Source: Phallus indusiatus
Taxonomy: Eukaryota; Basidiomycota; Agaricomycetes; Phallales; Phallaceae
Direction: 5' to 3'
Assembly: GCA_027605045.1 (NCBI GenBank)
Contig: JAQFWX010000042.1
Coordinates: 248,001 to 312,000 of the forward strand
DNA length: 64,000 bases
The position numbers and the translations under genes were made by a program. The notes beneath the pieces were generated by a model, which saw only the letters and a list, made by a program, of their open reading frames with translations, was not told the DNA's origin and made no database searches. Shown here one piece after another: positions 36,235 through 47,400 of this stretch; within the stretch, counting starts at the first letter, position 1, and each line of letters starts with the position of its first letter.

Positions 36235-36586
36235 ATGGTCCGTTTCCTATCTGTTCTCGCTCTTCTCTTTTTTGTTACCGCTGAGCTTGCAGCTGCTAAT
36301 GCTATAAACCAACTCACCAGCAATACTGAAACAGCTACCGAATCTTCTTCTATCACGGTACCCACGGGTCCCTCGGAAACAACACTCGTTCCCACAACAA
36401 CCTCAACTTTTGTTGGTGCTCCAGAATGGGCACAATGCGGTGGCTTAGGCTATACCGGCCCTACTGTTTGCCAGCCTCCTTCTGTTTGCCAATACCAGAA
36501 TCGTATGTCTCCATTGAATTCCGCTTCATGATTCACCACTACAACATCGTACAGCTTACTTCTCTCATTGTTTGCTGCCGGACTAA
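36235..36586 (+). CDS. Small secreted CBM1-only protein (xylanase-derived paralogue lacking GH11)
   Basis: Two exons (36235-36502, 36555-36586) encode about 99 residues. The signal peptide [20 protein letters not shown] starts with the same MVRF as the xylanase. A Ser/Thr/Pro-rich linker follows, then a full CBM1 ([29 protein letters not shown]) with all four Cys. The intron interrupts CBM1 after QN, the same position and phase as in the xylanase, and has nearly the same length (52 against 51 nt). Upstream DNA also shows patchy similarity to the xylanase promoter, but there is no TATAAAA. It looks like a tandem copy that lost the catalytic domain, or a CBM1 effector-like protein. It would bind cellulose and have no enzyme activity. 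Confidence 0.82.
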
Positions 36587-37150
36587 TAGACGGGAATGCG
36601 AAATAGGCTCACATGAGTGTCAAGGATCTCGTTTTTTTTTGGAGCAGTGTATTTTGTATGGGGCACAAAGACAATATCGCCGTTTATACGTTAACTGTGT
36701 GAAAAGTGAGATAGGCCCAGCAGGGTTGGACAAGAAATAATGAGCGAGGCGAAAAGTTCGCCCTTCCCGGGACAAGTGAGACGAAGCCTTTCATTCTCAT
36801 ACCGAACCCTGTACGTCTTAATGAATTTATCCCAAACTAAGCCCGTAGCGCAAGCGCCTTTTAACATGAACCCTTGCTCAATGCTCAGTTCGCTACATGA
36901 CGTTCCAGGCCCACCAAAAATCACTATTTTCACAGAAAGAAAGAGAGCGCAACAGGGAAAAGCTCTGCACCCTTGTTTGTACCAGGAAGATGCGACAAAC
37001 CCGACAGGCTATTAAAAATGAGAGGTCGAGTCAGAACTCAGGAATGAATCGGCGGAATGTGTTGGAATATTACGATATAATCACTAGTTAGATAGTAGAT
37101 AACACGCGTCACGACGCGTAACATGTAACCTGGGGCGCCGGGCAAAAGAC
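36587..37150. other. Intergenic, nothing firm
   Basis: No supported gene. Two ACGCGT hexamers sit at 37104-37109 and 37114-37119; this matches the MluI cell-cycle box bound by MBF in other fungi, but there is no start codon close enough to assign them. Confidence 0.35.
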
Positions 37151-37227
37151 TGACGTCTTTTGACCGTTGCATCCCAGGTATGTAAACTACAGCAGTTAAT
37201 ATGACGTCTTTTGACCGCTGCATCCCA
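37151..37227. repeat. Two direct copies of a 26-bp unit
   Basis: A 26-bp unit containing tgacgtcttttgaccg occurs at 37151-37176 and again at 37202-37227 with one substitution, with starts spaced 51 bp apart. The rest of the 51-bp period is not conserved, so this is an interrupted repeat and not a clean tandem array. Confidence 0.85.
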
Positions 37228-38378
37228 GTGCACGTTCAACAGAATGTAGCTTGTTCTTTGCGACTCGGAGGATTGGGCCCTTGGCCCTTGGGTGATCCTA
37301 GCATTGCGCAATTTTATTCTTTCTTTTACTTTGGGAACGGTGAAGTAGTTGTGAAATTACGAAATAAAAGCGAGCGGAAAACGGCAGATAAGAAGTAAAT
37401 TCAAGGCCCAAAATTGAAAAATGTAAACTGCGTTTTTGTGGAACCTTGAACCACTTACCGTGACGCGCGTGACACAAAACGGTTGCCCACAAATTGTCAA
37501 ATCATATACCGTGCCAAAATATAATCCCAACCATTGGCATCAATTACCGGTGTGCGTCTTGTTTTTTTTTTTCATCCAACATATTAAACTCCTCAGCAAG
37601 AGCAAATTAATACTCATCTTCAGTCAGGCCATCTATCACTCATCGGCGCTGCACAAACTTGGGCAACATGCAAATGGGGTTGCCGTTGTATCCACTTGGA
37701 AGTTAGATCGAGCTGTAGCGTCGTAATCAAATACCCTAAATCGCAACATCGCTCTATAGAATTCTCGATAACGCACAACGCCTCAAAAACACAAATATCC
37801 TTCAATGTTATATGAAGCAGTTCGATCTTTAACGACGTTTGAGAGTCTAAAATATCAGTGGTGGATTCACCCCCCAATACAATCTTTTTTTAAGGCGATT
37901 GCGTCACCGAGGATTCTTTCTATCTCGAGGTACTGCGTAAATTTGGAATATATTTATTCAAAAAGAAGCACAATACTATGATATTTGTGATTCTGCCGCA
38001 GGCTTTGTCGTAAGTACTATTCAACGAACTCGGCTTACAGCCTTCTTTAAGCGGGCCGGGGCTCTGAAAACATGCTGAAGATTGAAGTGTTCTCATACAC
38101 CCGATTTCTTTTCCATATTTATCTCATTGTGCTTACAAAAATGATCAACTGCTTGGCAGTCATTCGTTGTTCAGTGATAAGCCGAATGGCTAAAAGCTTC
38201 TCTTACGTTTAAATGTTTTTCTCTCATCTAATTGTCTATTTTTACCAATGCTTGAGTTTTATTAGCGTTGATAGCATGGCGGTCGTGGGAAGGAAGATTG
38301 TTCTGTCGTACATAAATTCGCATGGTATTATACTAACATGGACGCAACGCAAAAAAAACAACTCGAACTGGAACAGTC
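37228..38378. other. Upstream region of the aldo-keto reductase
   Basis: No gene recognised over about 1.15 kb; short frames have no coding character. Confidence 0.4.
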
Positions 38379-40227
38379 ATGGCTACTCGCAAAACCACCA
38401 TGCCTTATGGTAAGCCCATTAGCTTGTCCCTGACATTCCTTATAAAACTAAGCATTCAATGCAGTTAGACTCGGTAATTCCGGTCTAAAAATCTCTAAGA
38501 TCATTCTTGGAGCCATGTCTTATGGGGATACTAGGTGGGCAGCCTGGACTCTTGGCGAAGAGGAAGCCATAAAGCACATAAAGACTGCGTATGATCCTTT
38601 TGCATCTAACGGTGATTGTATACACTAATAATTTATGTACTAGGTATGATGCTGGCATTCAAACGTTCGATACTGGTAAACCATTTGAATGATGATTTTT
38701 TCAAAAGAACTGACAGTCTCCAAGCAAACGTATACTCAAACGGCGAAAGGCGTGTTCATATCATGATGTCTAACTCTTTAAAAAGAGAAAGCTGACAGAC
38801 TATCTGCTGCAGTGAACGTATTTTGGGGAAAGCAATTAAAGTTCTGAATTTACCACGGGATGAAATTGTGGTGATGACTAAAGTAATTGTTTCTTTGTAA
38901 CGAAGAATGAGGTATTAGTGACTGAAAAGAGTCTACTTCGTTGTAGGTCGTTCTCCTGGACACAGCTTTTTGAGACCCGTTGCCGGCGATGGGCCTGAAA
39001 ATAATGGTTATGTGAACCAGTCTGGCCTCAGTCGCAAGGTTTGTAACGATGGTGTTAATGGGTGAAGCCATAACTGACGTAGGTTGGCGTTGCAGCATAT
39101 CTTTGAAAGTGTCAAACATAGTCTTGAGAGGCTTCAATTGGACTATGTCGACGTGTTGCAATGTAGGATATGATGCGTTATACTAAAGATATCAAGAGTA
39201 AATTTTTCGCAGGTCACCGCTTTGACTATAATACGCCTATTGAGGAGACTGTAAACCAACTTTATTTCTCATTTATTTCCCCCTAAAATGTTTGTTTCAA
39301 GATGCAAGCATTGCATGATGTCGTACAAGCGGGTTATGTGCGCTATATCGGAATGAGTTCCTGCTATGCATATCAATGTAAGTCATTACTCATATTTTTC
39401 TCTGGTATCACTCTCAAGTTAACTTTCCGCATGCAGTTCATGCTATGCAAAGTAAGTTTGTCATTAATGTTCTGCGAATTCATATGCCAAATACTGCTAG
39501 ATTATGCTATCAACAATAAACTGACGCCCTTCGTCTCCATGCAAAATCACTATTCATTGGCGTACCGTGAGGAAGAGCGCGAGATGATACCTACGCTCAG
39601 AGTAAGCTTAATTGCGTTTCTAAACGTTTTTGTCAACTGAAAGAATACGTAGCACTTCGGAGTCGGATGTATTCCCTGGTCTCCGCTGGCTCGTGGTTTG
39701 CTAACGCGACCTTTGACAGAACAAACAAAAAGAGGGGAAACCGATGGGTTAGTCAAGATATATACATCACCTGTTGGTTTTACAAACATCCGGCGTTATT
39801 ATAGGTTCCTGAAACAAGGATACAAAGCACCTGGTACATCGGATATAATCAATAGGTTTGAATCAGTTGTTATATCCCCGTGAGATTTTATGTCTTATAT
39901 GCTTTCGTTCAGAGTGGAAGAGCTTTCTAAAAAGAAAGGTCTCACAATGGCCCAAATTGCTTTAGCTTGGTGTTTTTCTAAACCCGGTATGATACTTTTG
40001 AGTCTGAGATACTTGTGCATTAAGTGTACTTAGATATCACTGCCCCTATTGTTGGAACTACAAGTCTCAAAAATCTTGAAGAATTAATAGGTAATTTAAG
40101 TATAATTTAGTGGATATGCAATTAATTTGTTTCCTCAACAGCTGCTGTTAACATTCGTTTAACCGATGAAGATGTGAAATATCTTGAACAGCCTTACAAC
40201 CCTCAAAATATTTTTGGGCATGTTTGA
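38379..40227 (+). CDS. Aldo-keto reductase (AKR)
   Basis: NADPH-dependent reduction of a carbonyl, cytosolic TIM barrel. Starts [23 protein letters not shown] at ATG 38379 and ends NPQNIFGHV at the TGA at 40227. The catalytic tetrad is visible: Asp and Tyr in [14 protein letters not shown], Lys in VVMTK, and His in VDVLQCHRFD. Further family motifs are [37 protein letters not shown], and the cofactor region [16 protein letters not shown]. It is cut by about a dozen introns, including a 15-nt microexon (39437-39451). The intron after SNGE has a GC donor (gcgtgt at about 38751), since only that choice keeps [10 protein letters not shown] in frame. It resembles the YakC/aryl-alcohol-dehydrogenase-like subgroup. 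It could reduce an aldehyde or ketone in the cluster, but it lies 7 kb beyond ALDH copy 2. Confidence 0.88.
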
Positions 40228-41192
40228 TTGTGTTGAATAGAGCAGCATTGTAATTACATATTCGGAATGTTACTGCGAGAGTTAGGCATTAGTACGCAAA
40301 GGAGAGAGGCTATTAGTTGGCAACCTACTTCGCCGCATCGCATGTGCACCGACAGCTGTTGGTTCGCGCTAGTGGAATGAGTAGTACTCATAGATCGAGT
40401 TCTGCTCCTATACAGCTACGTCATACAGGAAGAAAGCATTCTGGTATGCATTTTCAGGCAATATGAGGGATTTAGGCGACGTTGGTCTTAATCAGTGGCT
40501 TCAAGTTCCGTTGGATCGGATTCGCATCATGTTCCACTCAGGAAAATTGCAGAAAAGCTGTTCCTGTAACTAGAGGGTATTCTATTCATCTAATATAAGC
40601 TGTAACGAGTGGGCCGGTCGGTGTGGCGGACGAAATCGATATCGGTAGGAGCACTGCACAAATAAGGATTATTCACCGGACAAATCAACGCGTAATTTTT
40701 GATCTTCTCGTACGACAAAAAGCGATATGTTGGCGAGTTGGCAGGTTGTAGTAACAGTACATGTACAACTGCAACTACTAAAAATTTATTTATCGAGTAT
40801 CTATGTATGTAAATACGCTCTGAACCACCACTAATTTGGTATCAATTTAGTACCAGTTTCTTATGTGACCGCACTCTCTTTAGGCCTACTATCTCAATAC
40901 GCAATCGACATGGTGCCGAATTGGAATTCATAGGGGTCATGGTGCCATCCGACGCCTTAGCGTGTAAAAAGGACCCGTGTGAAAACATAACTCCGCTCAA
41001 TGCCGTAATTATGTAATTAACCGGCATGATGATTTTTCTCCCATACTTCACCGCCGCTTCAAATGCCCAAAATACTTCAGCTCTACTCAGATCATCTCGA
41101 AGTAGGCTGTAAAGTCCAGCTTTGGAATGCTTCAGGTTCTTTGTTATTTTTATTTCAGTCATCCTGTAGTCTGAGCTATATGCAACTGACGC
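40228..41192. other. Intergenic, promoter of MFS transporter 2
   Basis: No gene seen in about 960 bp. The minus-strand frame 40842-41162 has no recognised features. Confidence 0.4.
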
Positions 41193-43151
41193 ATGATCTG
41201 GCAGAACGCTTTACGATATCTCGGGTTAGCTCGTGGTTCAGCTCCTTTGGGTTTGAAATGGAGATCAAGTGTATGGTTTGTCACATTGGGTGCGTTTTGA
41301 GAGCAATTGCTTGGTAAATTATCTCATTCCAGGATTGTATGCTAGTTGTCGGCGCTGGTGAGTTTGGAAACGACCGGGCGATTATCTGTCCAAATTTCTT
41401 ATTATCGTTAAGGGGTAACCACGGATGTGTTCTTTTACACGTTAATAATTCCTGTTATTCCTTTTCGACTGGAGTCCTTGGGGTTTAGCCATCCTTCTTC
41501 ATTCACTGGATATTTATTATTGGCTTATGCTGCTGGTCTTGTTATCTCTACACCTCCTATCACGTAAGTCTTGGCTTTTTTAGTTCTTTCATTCATTGAA
41601 TGTTTTTCAGTTGGCTTTCCGAACATTTCCATTCGCGTCGAACATTGTTGCTGATAGGATTATTGAGCTTCGTCGGCGCTCAAGTCCTATTTATGCTCGC
41701 GCCTATATATGGAGCTCTAGTGGTTTCTCGCGTCATTCAAGGAATAAGCTCTACGATCGTATGGACTGTGGGATCTGCTCTACTAACCGACACAGTCCCA
41801 GAAGAGCGCATAGGGCAACAATTTGGATTCGCTTTGACTGGATTATCTCTTGGGTCTGCTCTAGGCCCCACAATCGGCGGTGCCCTATACAACTCGTTAG
41901 GGTTCCATGCACCGTTTATTGCTGGTCTCATTTTGCTAGCATTCGATTTGATGTTACGATTTCTTGTTATTGAGAGAAAAGATGCTGTGAAATGGGGATT
42001 TGATCCTGCCGCTGCATATCTCCAAACCATAAGGAAAAAAACATCTGAGGAACAAACAAATGATGCGAGCCAAATCGTGGAAATTCCGGCCGATTTGGAA
42101 GCTAAGGACAAGCATGATGATCGCAACGAGTCTAATACAAATGATGAAATCGATGAAAAACTACCATCACGGTCTTCAGTTATTCCCGAAGTTGAAACGC
42201 CCAAACAGCACGGTGCTTTTCGTGTAATATGGATAATATTGAATTCACGGCGCACCATGGCTGCCGCTCTGACAGTCTTCGTATACGGGTGTGTCACCAT
42301 CAGTTTTCTTTTGTATGATTCGAACCAATCAACAACCGATAGATTTTGTATTGGAATGTTAGAACCAACTATTCCCCTGCGGTTTCAGGACGTGTATGGA
42401 TTCACCTCCCTAAAGGTTGGATTGGTGTTCATGGGGGCGACTCTCCCTACTATCATATGTATGCTTGTTATCTTTTCTAGGAAGGTAATTACAAGTCTAA
42501 GTTCACCTGCTAATGTAGCTAGCGCAGCAGCAGGAATGCTCTGCGACAAATATGGCACTGGTTCAATAATCGCGGTGTGCTATCTTTTGTTGATACCCTG
42601 GTTCCTCATCATGGCCATTCGTGGACCTCTGGCATTATTCATCGTGGCATTGATCTTACTATGTGAGTTATTCACCCCCTGCGACAGTGACGATATTTAT
42701 AGACATCCGCGTTCTGATCACACATGTGCTAGTCTTTTTTTGTGGAACAATTCCAGCCCCGGCTATGGCTGAACTTGCAGAAGTAGCAACAAAAGATATG
42801 AAAGGAGTTGGGTTTGCGCATTTGTATGGAGTGTTTAATTTGGCTTACGGGGTTGGAACGTGTCGTGAGTTTTGGTTTATTTTTGGCTCTAATGAGAAAG
42901 GCGGAAGAAAGTGTAGGGTGAAATGACGCTAAATATATATTTCAGTTGGTCCAATCGTCGGAAGTCAGCTTTATGACCATGTTCGTGACGGTTTTACAGT
43001 CGTTCAAGGGCTTGCCACCTTGCTCCTTTTGGTGGCGATGTGCGTCGCGATGGCTTGGATAGGGGACAAACCTCTACTTGTTAACATCAGATCCAAATTT
43101 AGACGACCTTCTTCTGACCCTAGCACAGCGAAGGACGCAAACAGCATGTGA
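41193..43151 (+). CDS. MFS transporter (DHA1-type), copy 2 in the window
   Basis: Twelve-helix major facilitator, probably a proton-coupled drug or solute exporter. The start is ATG 41193 (MIWQNALRYLGLARGSAPLG). Joining the acceptor just after a TAG at 41346 gives VWFVTLVVGAGVTTDVFFYT, the classic TM1. Exon 2 holds IIPVIPFRLESLGFS. Then come WLSEHFHSRRTLLLIGLLS (motif A region), LGSALGPTIGGALY (motif C), and a charged central loop of about 70 residues with acidic repeats. An intron of 54 nt at about 42288-42341 is in frame and could read through. Later exons contain CDKYGTGSII, ELAEVATKDMKGVGFAHLYG and VGPIVGSQLYDHVRDGF, ending at the TGA at 43151. It is unrelated in detail to the MFS at 11043 and more like fungal vesicular-amine/tetracycline-type exporters. 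Substrate unknown. Confidence 0.88.
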
Positions 43152-44431
43152 AATATGCCTTCGTCGCAATTGTAGACAATGCGTGTCATAGATGCGGTGG
43201 AAATTGTTTTTAATCAGGCCTCAACTAGTATACGTGTATCCTCATTCGAAAATATTGCCCGCGAAGCCAAAACTTGGTTTGGACTTCAGCTGCCAAGAAT
43301 AACTTTAAACTTATCTCTCTCTAATGATAATTGAGAAATTTCGGCTACCGGCTATCCTGCGACCCATATAGCTACTATCTAATCGGGGAAACTTTGTAAT
43401 TTGGCAACAACTTCTTGAGTTTGCCCTTAGCCTTCTGCGATAAAATGGCTTAGTATCTAAACCACCGAAATGGCTTAATTTGTTTATTGATGCTTCGGGG
43501 CTAAACCATTTTACAAAACCTGTACCTTCCTATATCATCGAAAAGTAAACCTGTAGACTATAAATAATCAGTTTGCAATTGAAAGAACTTCACGCCAAAC
43601 ATCTTCGCCCGACTTCGGAACTTTAATTACACGTGGAATTCGTCAAAGGATTGTGACAGCTTACTGGACACCGGTCCAATCGAAAGGAGGTTCCCCTCAG
43701 AACTCACATATTATAACGAGTTTGTGAGAGTACCATGCGATTTATAGTAAATATCGCCAATACTGACAATTCTTATTTGAAAATGTTGTGTGTGACAACG
43801 GTGAGATGATAGATCTGGAGGTAATGCGCAGTTCCTCCGCCCGCGCGGTTAGGGTGCGGCATCTGTTGAGAATCAACGTTCAACGGTCAGCGTGCCAGCC
43901 CAGTTGTGGACGCCAAGGACTCGATAATGAACATGAAGTGTTAATGAAAAATTTTGCGGATGTTGTCCGGTGAAAAAGTTACTTCGCATCTATGAACTGT
44001 CGGAGTATGAGAACTTTACACCCCATTGGAGCCCTACCGTTGCCGAGATTTGCCGAGTCGTGGCCATGTCAACGCTTTGACTGTAAGCCTTTCTGGTGCA
44101 CAGGCAATATTTCATCTTGACATAGCCTGCTTTTCAGAATCCCGGAGAACCCAGGGTTTTGTAGATCTGTATAAGACAATCCTTTGTCCTTTTCGGCGAT
44201 TGATGAATCTCCGTCCCAGGCCTCAGGGGTTCCAGATTTGTGCTTCGTTAGATCAAGAGCCTGTCGTGCTCGTACTAAGTTGCATACGCTTCCTGTGTGG
44301 GGATTAGTGGCGTGTTACATGCTACTGTGTAACCCAGCTAACTAACGCCTGTCAAAACACATAAAAAGCGAAGGTTGTCTTCTCGAAAGAAAACGCGTTT
44401 TGCTTCTCTACCAATTTCGGGTGGCCGAGTC
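43152..44431. other. Intergenic, upstream of the P-type ATPase
   Basis: No gene recognised over 1.3 kb. A TATA-like acataaaaag lies at 44359-44368, about 65 bp before the ATPase ATG. Confidence 0.4.
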
Positions 44432-47400
44432 ATGGGTTCTTTGTCTTTCCCAGCTGATACCGAAAGACAACGCAACAATCAACCTGAGATGGTCGATGTG
44501 TCCAACCACGACGACCGTGCCAGGATTTTTATGACTGCAAGAACACCGTCAATTCGCTCACTCCATGACTCTACTGCTCCTGATGCCTCCCCCCGTATCC
44601 CGGTAGAGTTTCGGACAATGAGTGTTGACGTGGAATCCCTCAAGAGTTCTTCCGGCAGTATCAAATTTTCCAATTTTAAAATGTTCAAACCCAAGGCAGA
44701 AGCCAAAGGTAAGCTCGTCGTCGTTTTATAGGTCACTGTTCATCTTATCTAGTTGGAAATCCATTTTTATAGAAATTGCTACTCTTGATTGGCATACCCT
44801 TGCTGTTAAGGAAGTGCTGGACCGTCTTTCAACCTCAGCTGAACGGGGACTGGATGACTCACAGGCGTCCAAATGTTTATCCATCTATGGGCCCAATAAG
44901 ATTAGTCCTCCTCCCAAGCGTATTGTGAGGAAGGTTGCCGGCTGGCTGTTTGGAGGTTTCGGCTCTCTTCTTTTTGTTGCCTCCATCTTTGGTTTTATTG
45001 CTTGGTCGGTCTTTGTCCAGTCCCACGATTTTGTTTCAATGTCACTGAGAATGACAATATTAGGAGACCACTCGGTGATCCCCCTCAAATCTCTAATCTT
45101 GCTTTGGCTGTTGTTCTTGTTGTCGTTTTATCCTTGGCAGCAGGCTCCAATGCCTGGCAGGACTTTTCGACTTCCCGTGTTATGAGCAGGATCAAGCAAC
45201 TTCTACCTACAGCGGTTACAGTCATTCGTAACGGTATCCAAATTAGTATTCCTGCTGAGAAACTCGTCCCTGGTGATTTGGTATGTTATTCTTCGTTAGT
45301 CCCCGATAAACATGGTCTCAAAGACTGACGTCCTCATTACAAGGTCATCATTTCTATGGGAATGAAAATTCCAGCGGACCTTAGAATTATTCAATGCACT
45401 GGTGATTGTACATTTGATCGTAGTATATTAACTGGAGAAGTAACAACCCTTTTTTTCTTGCGTTTGCACCGAGGATCTTACATATGCTTTGCAGAGCGAG
45501 CCCGTTGCTGCGACAGTTGATAAAACCAGCGACAATATATTAGAGGTTTTTCTTTTTGGCACGGCCGTTACTCTTCCATGTTCTGATGTTTGTTGACAGA
45601 CTAAAAACATCGCGTTACAAGGCACACATTGCGTCAGTGGCTCAGGTCGTGGCATTGTGATTCAAACGGGCGATTCTACTGTTTTGTAAGCATTTTATTA
45701 ATTAATTAAATTCATGGAAAGGGTCTCATATCTTCTCAGTGGTCGTATCGCTACTTTATCTGCGAAGTCCAGCACCCAAATGACGACTTTGCAGCGGGAA
45801 CTTCTACGATTCGTCTGCATCATAGCCGGTATAGCCGTTTCGGTAGCACTCTTACTTGTTATATTATGGGCCGCATGGTGCGTGTTTAAATGTTTTACCA
45901 AAATGAAAAGAGTGCCTTGACCACTCGGGTCAGGATTCGTCGTGTCTTTCCCGGTTATATCAACGTGTCAAACCTTCTTATTGACATTGTCTCTATTATG
46001 AGTAAGATTAAAGTTCTTGTTATCAGTTTCCAGTACTCAATTCTTGCATCAGTTGGTATCATGCCGACAGGATTGTATGTTAAATTCAAATAACGATCTC
46101 TTGTATTATACTAACCTCATTCGTAGGCCAGTAGCTGTCACACTCAGTTTGGCTAAAGTCGCAGGAACGTTAGGTAGACATAAGGTACGCCCTGATTATC
46201 TGTGAAAGAGTCTAAACTAATTATTGGTTAGGTCTTATGCAAATCGTTGTCGATCGTGGAAACTCTTGGTGCTGTGAACGTGATATGCTCCGTGCGTTTT
46301 TCATCCTGCTACCGGGTCTTAACTGGCTGTTTTTAACTCGCCCCTGCTCTAGGATAAAACGGGTAACAGCTTTCTAAATAAACTTTATGCTCAATTATTT
46401 ATGAGATTGGCTTACTGATAGGTACACTGACGCAAAACAAAATGCATGTCGATGACGTCGCCGTTTACGACACTGCGTTCAAGCCTTCGGTCCTTAATGG
46501 AAAACTCGCCTCTACGTCTGATGAGAAGGTCGACAATTCCGTTCGTGAAAACCTCGTTCAAGTAGCTGCAGTGGCCGGAATTTGCAATGCCGCCGCCTTT
46601 TCGTACTCTCAGGATGCGCAAGGAACAACACATGTCGAGGTAATCGGAGATGCTACAGGTACAGTATCGGCTATCGCCGAAATATGATCTCTATTACTCA
46701 CCGTATCACACAGATGCTGCTTTGTTGACGTTTGCAAATGATGTGCTCCCTGTGAAAGACTTAAACCAAACTTGGAGAGAAGTACACAAGATTAATTTTA
46801 GCTCTAAGGTTCTTACGTCATTTCAATCTAATTCCCGATTGAACGAAAACATCAATGCTAACTCATTGTTTGATAGACGAAATTCATGTTGAAATTGTCG
46901 TGCCTTTCCCCTGAGTTCACTGCCCCCTACTTGCGTCCCGCACCTCTCGCAACTTGGGATGATTATGCCTCGGGCGATTATCTATTGACAGTCAAGGGCG
47001 CTCCGGATGTACTTTTCCCTCGCTGTGGCTTCGTGAATAATCCTGCAGGTGGTCAACCGATCCCGCTTAATAAGGAAGTCCTCTCGAGGATTGTCACCAA
47101 GCAGGACGAATGGGCCTCTCAAGGACAGCGTGTCTTGATTCTAGCTCGAAAAATTATCAAAGAAGAAGAGATCCCTAAGTCTACATTGAAGAGTCTTCAA
47201 GCCATGGACGAATTAATGAATGAATTAAATGAAGACCTTGTTATTGTTGGCCTGGTTGCTTTGACGGACCCTTTGAAAGATGACGTTGCCGAGACTGTTA
47301 GGTTAGCAATGCCATCATACTCTCATACTTATGATTGACCTCTTGCGTAGAATTTGTCGTGGAGCTGGTATTAGATTTTTCGTCGTGACTGGTACTAGTT

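Noticed and set aside
41340..41350. In-frame-looking TAG in MFS transporter 2 suggesting a pseudogene
   Set aside because: Using the acceptor that ends at this TAG removes it and gives a perfect TM1 sequence in phase.
42288..42341. Retained peptide CVTISFLLYDSNQ in MFS transporter 2 as part of the protein
   Set aside because: It is a 54-nt intron with gtgtgt..gatag ends; removing it keeps frame and improves the helix.
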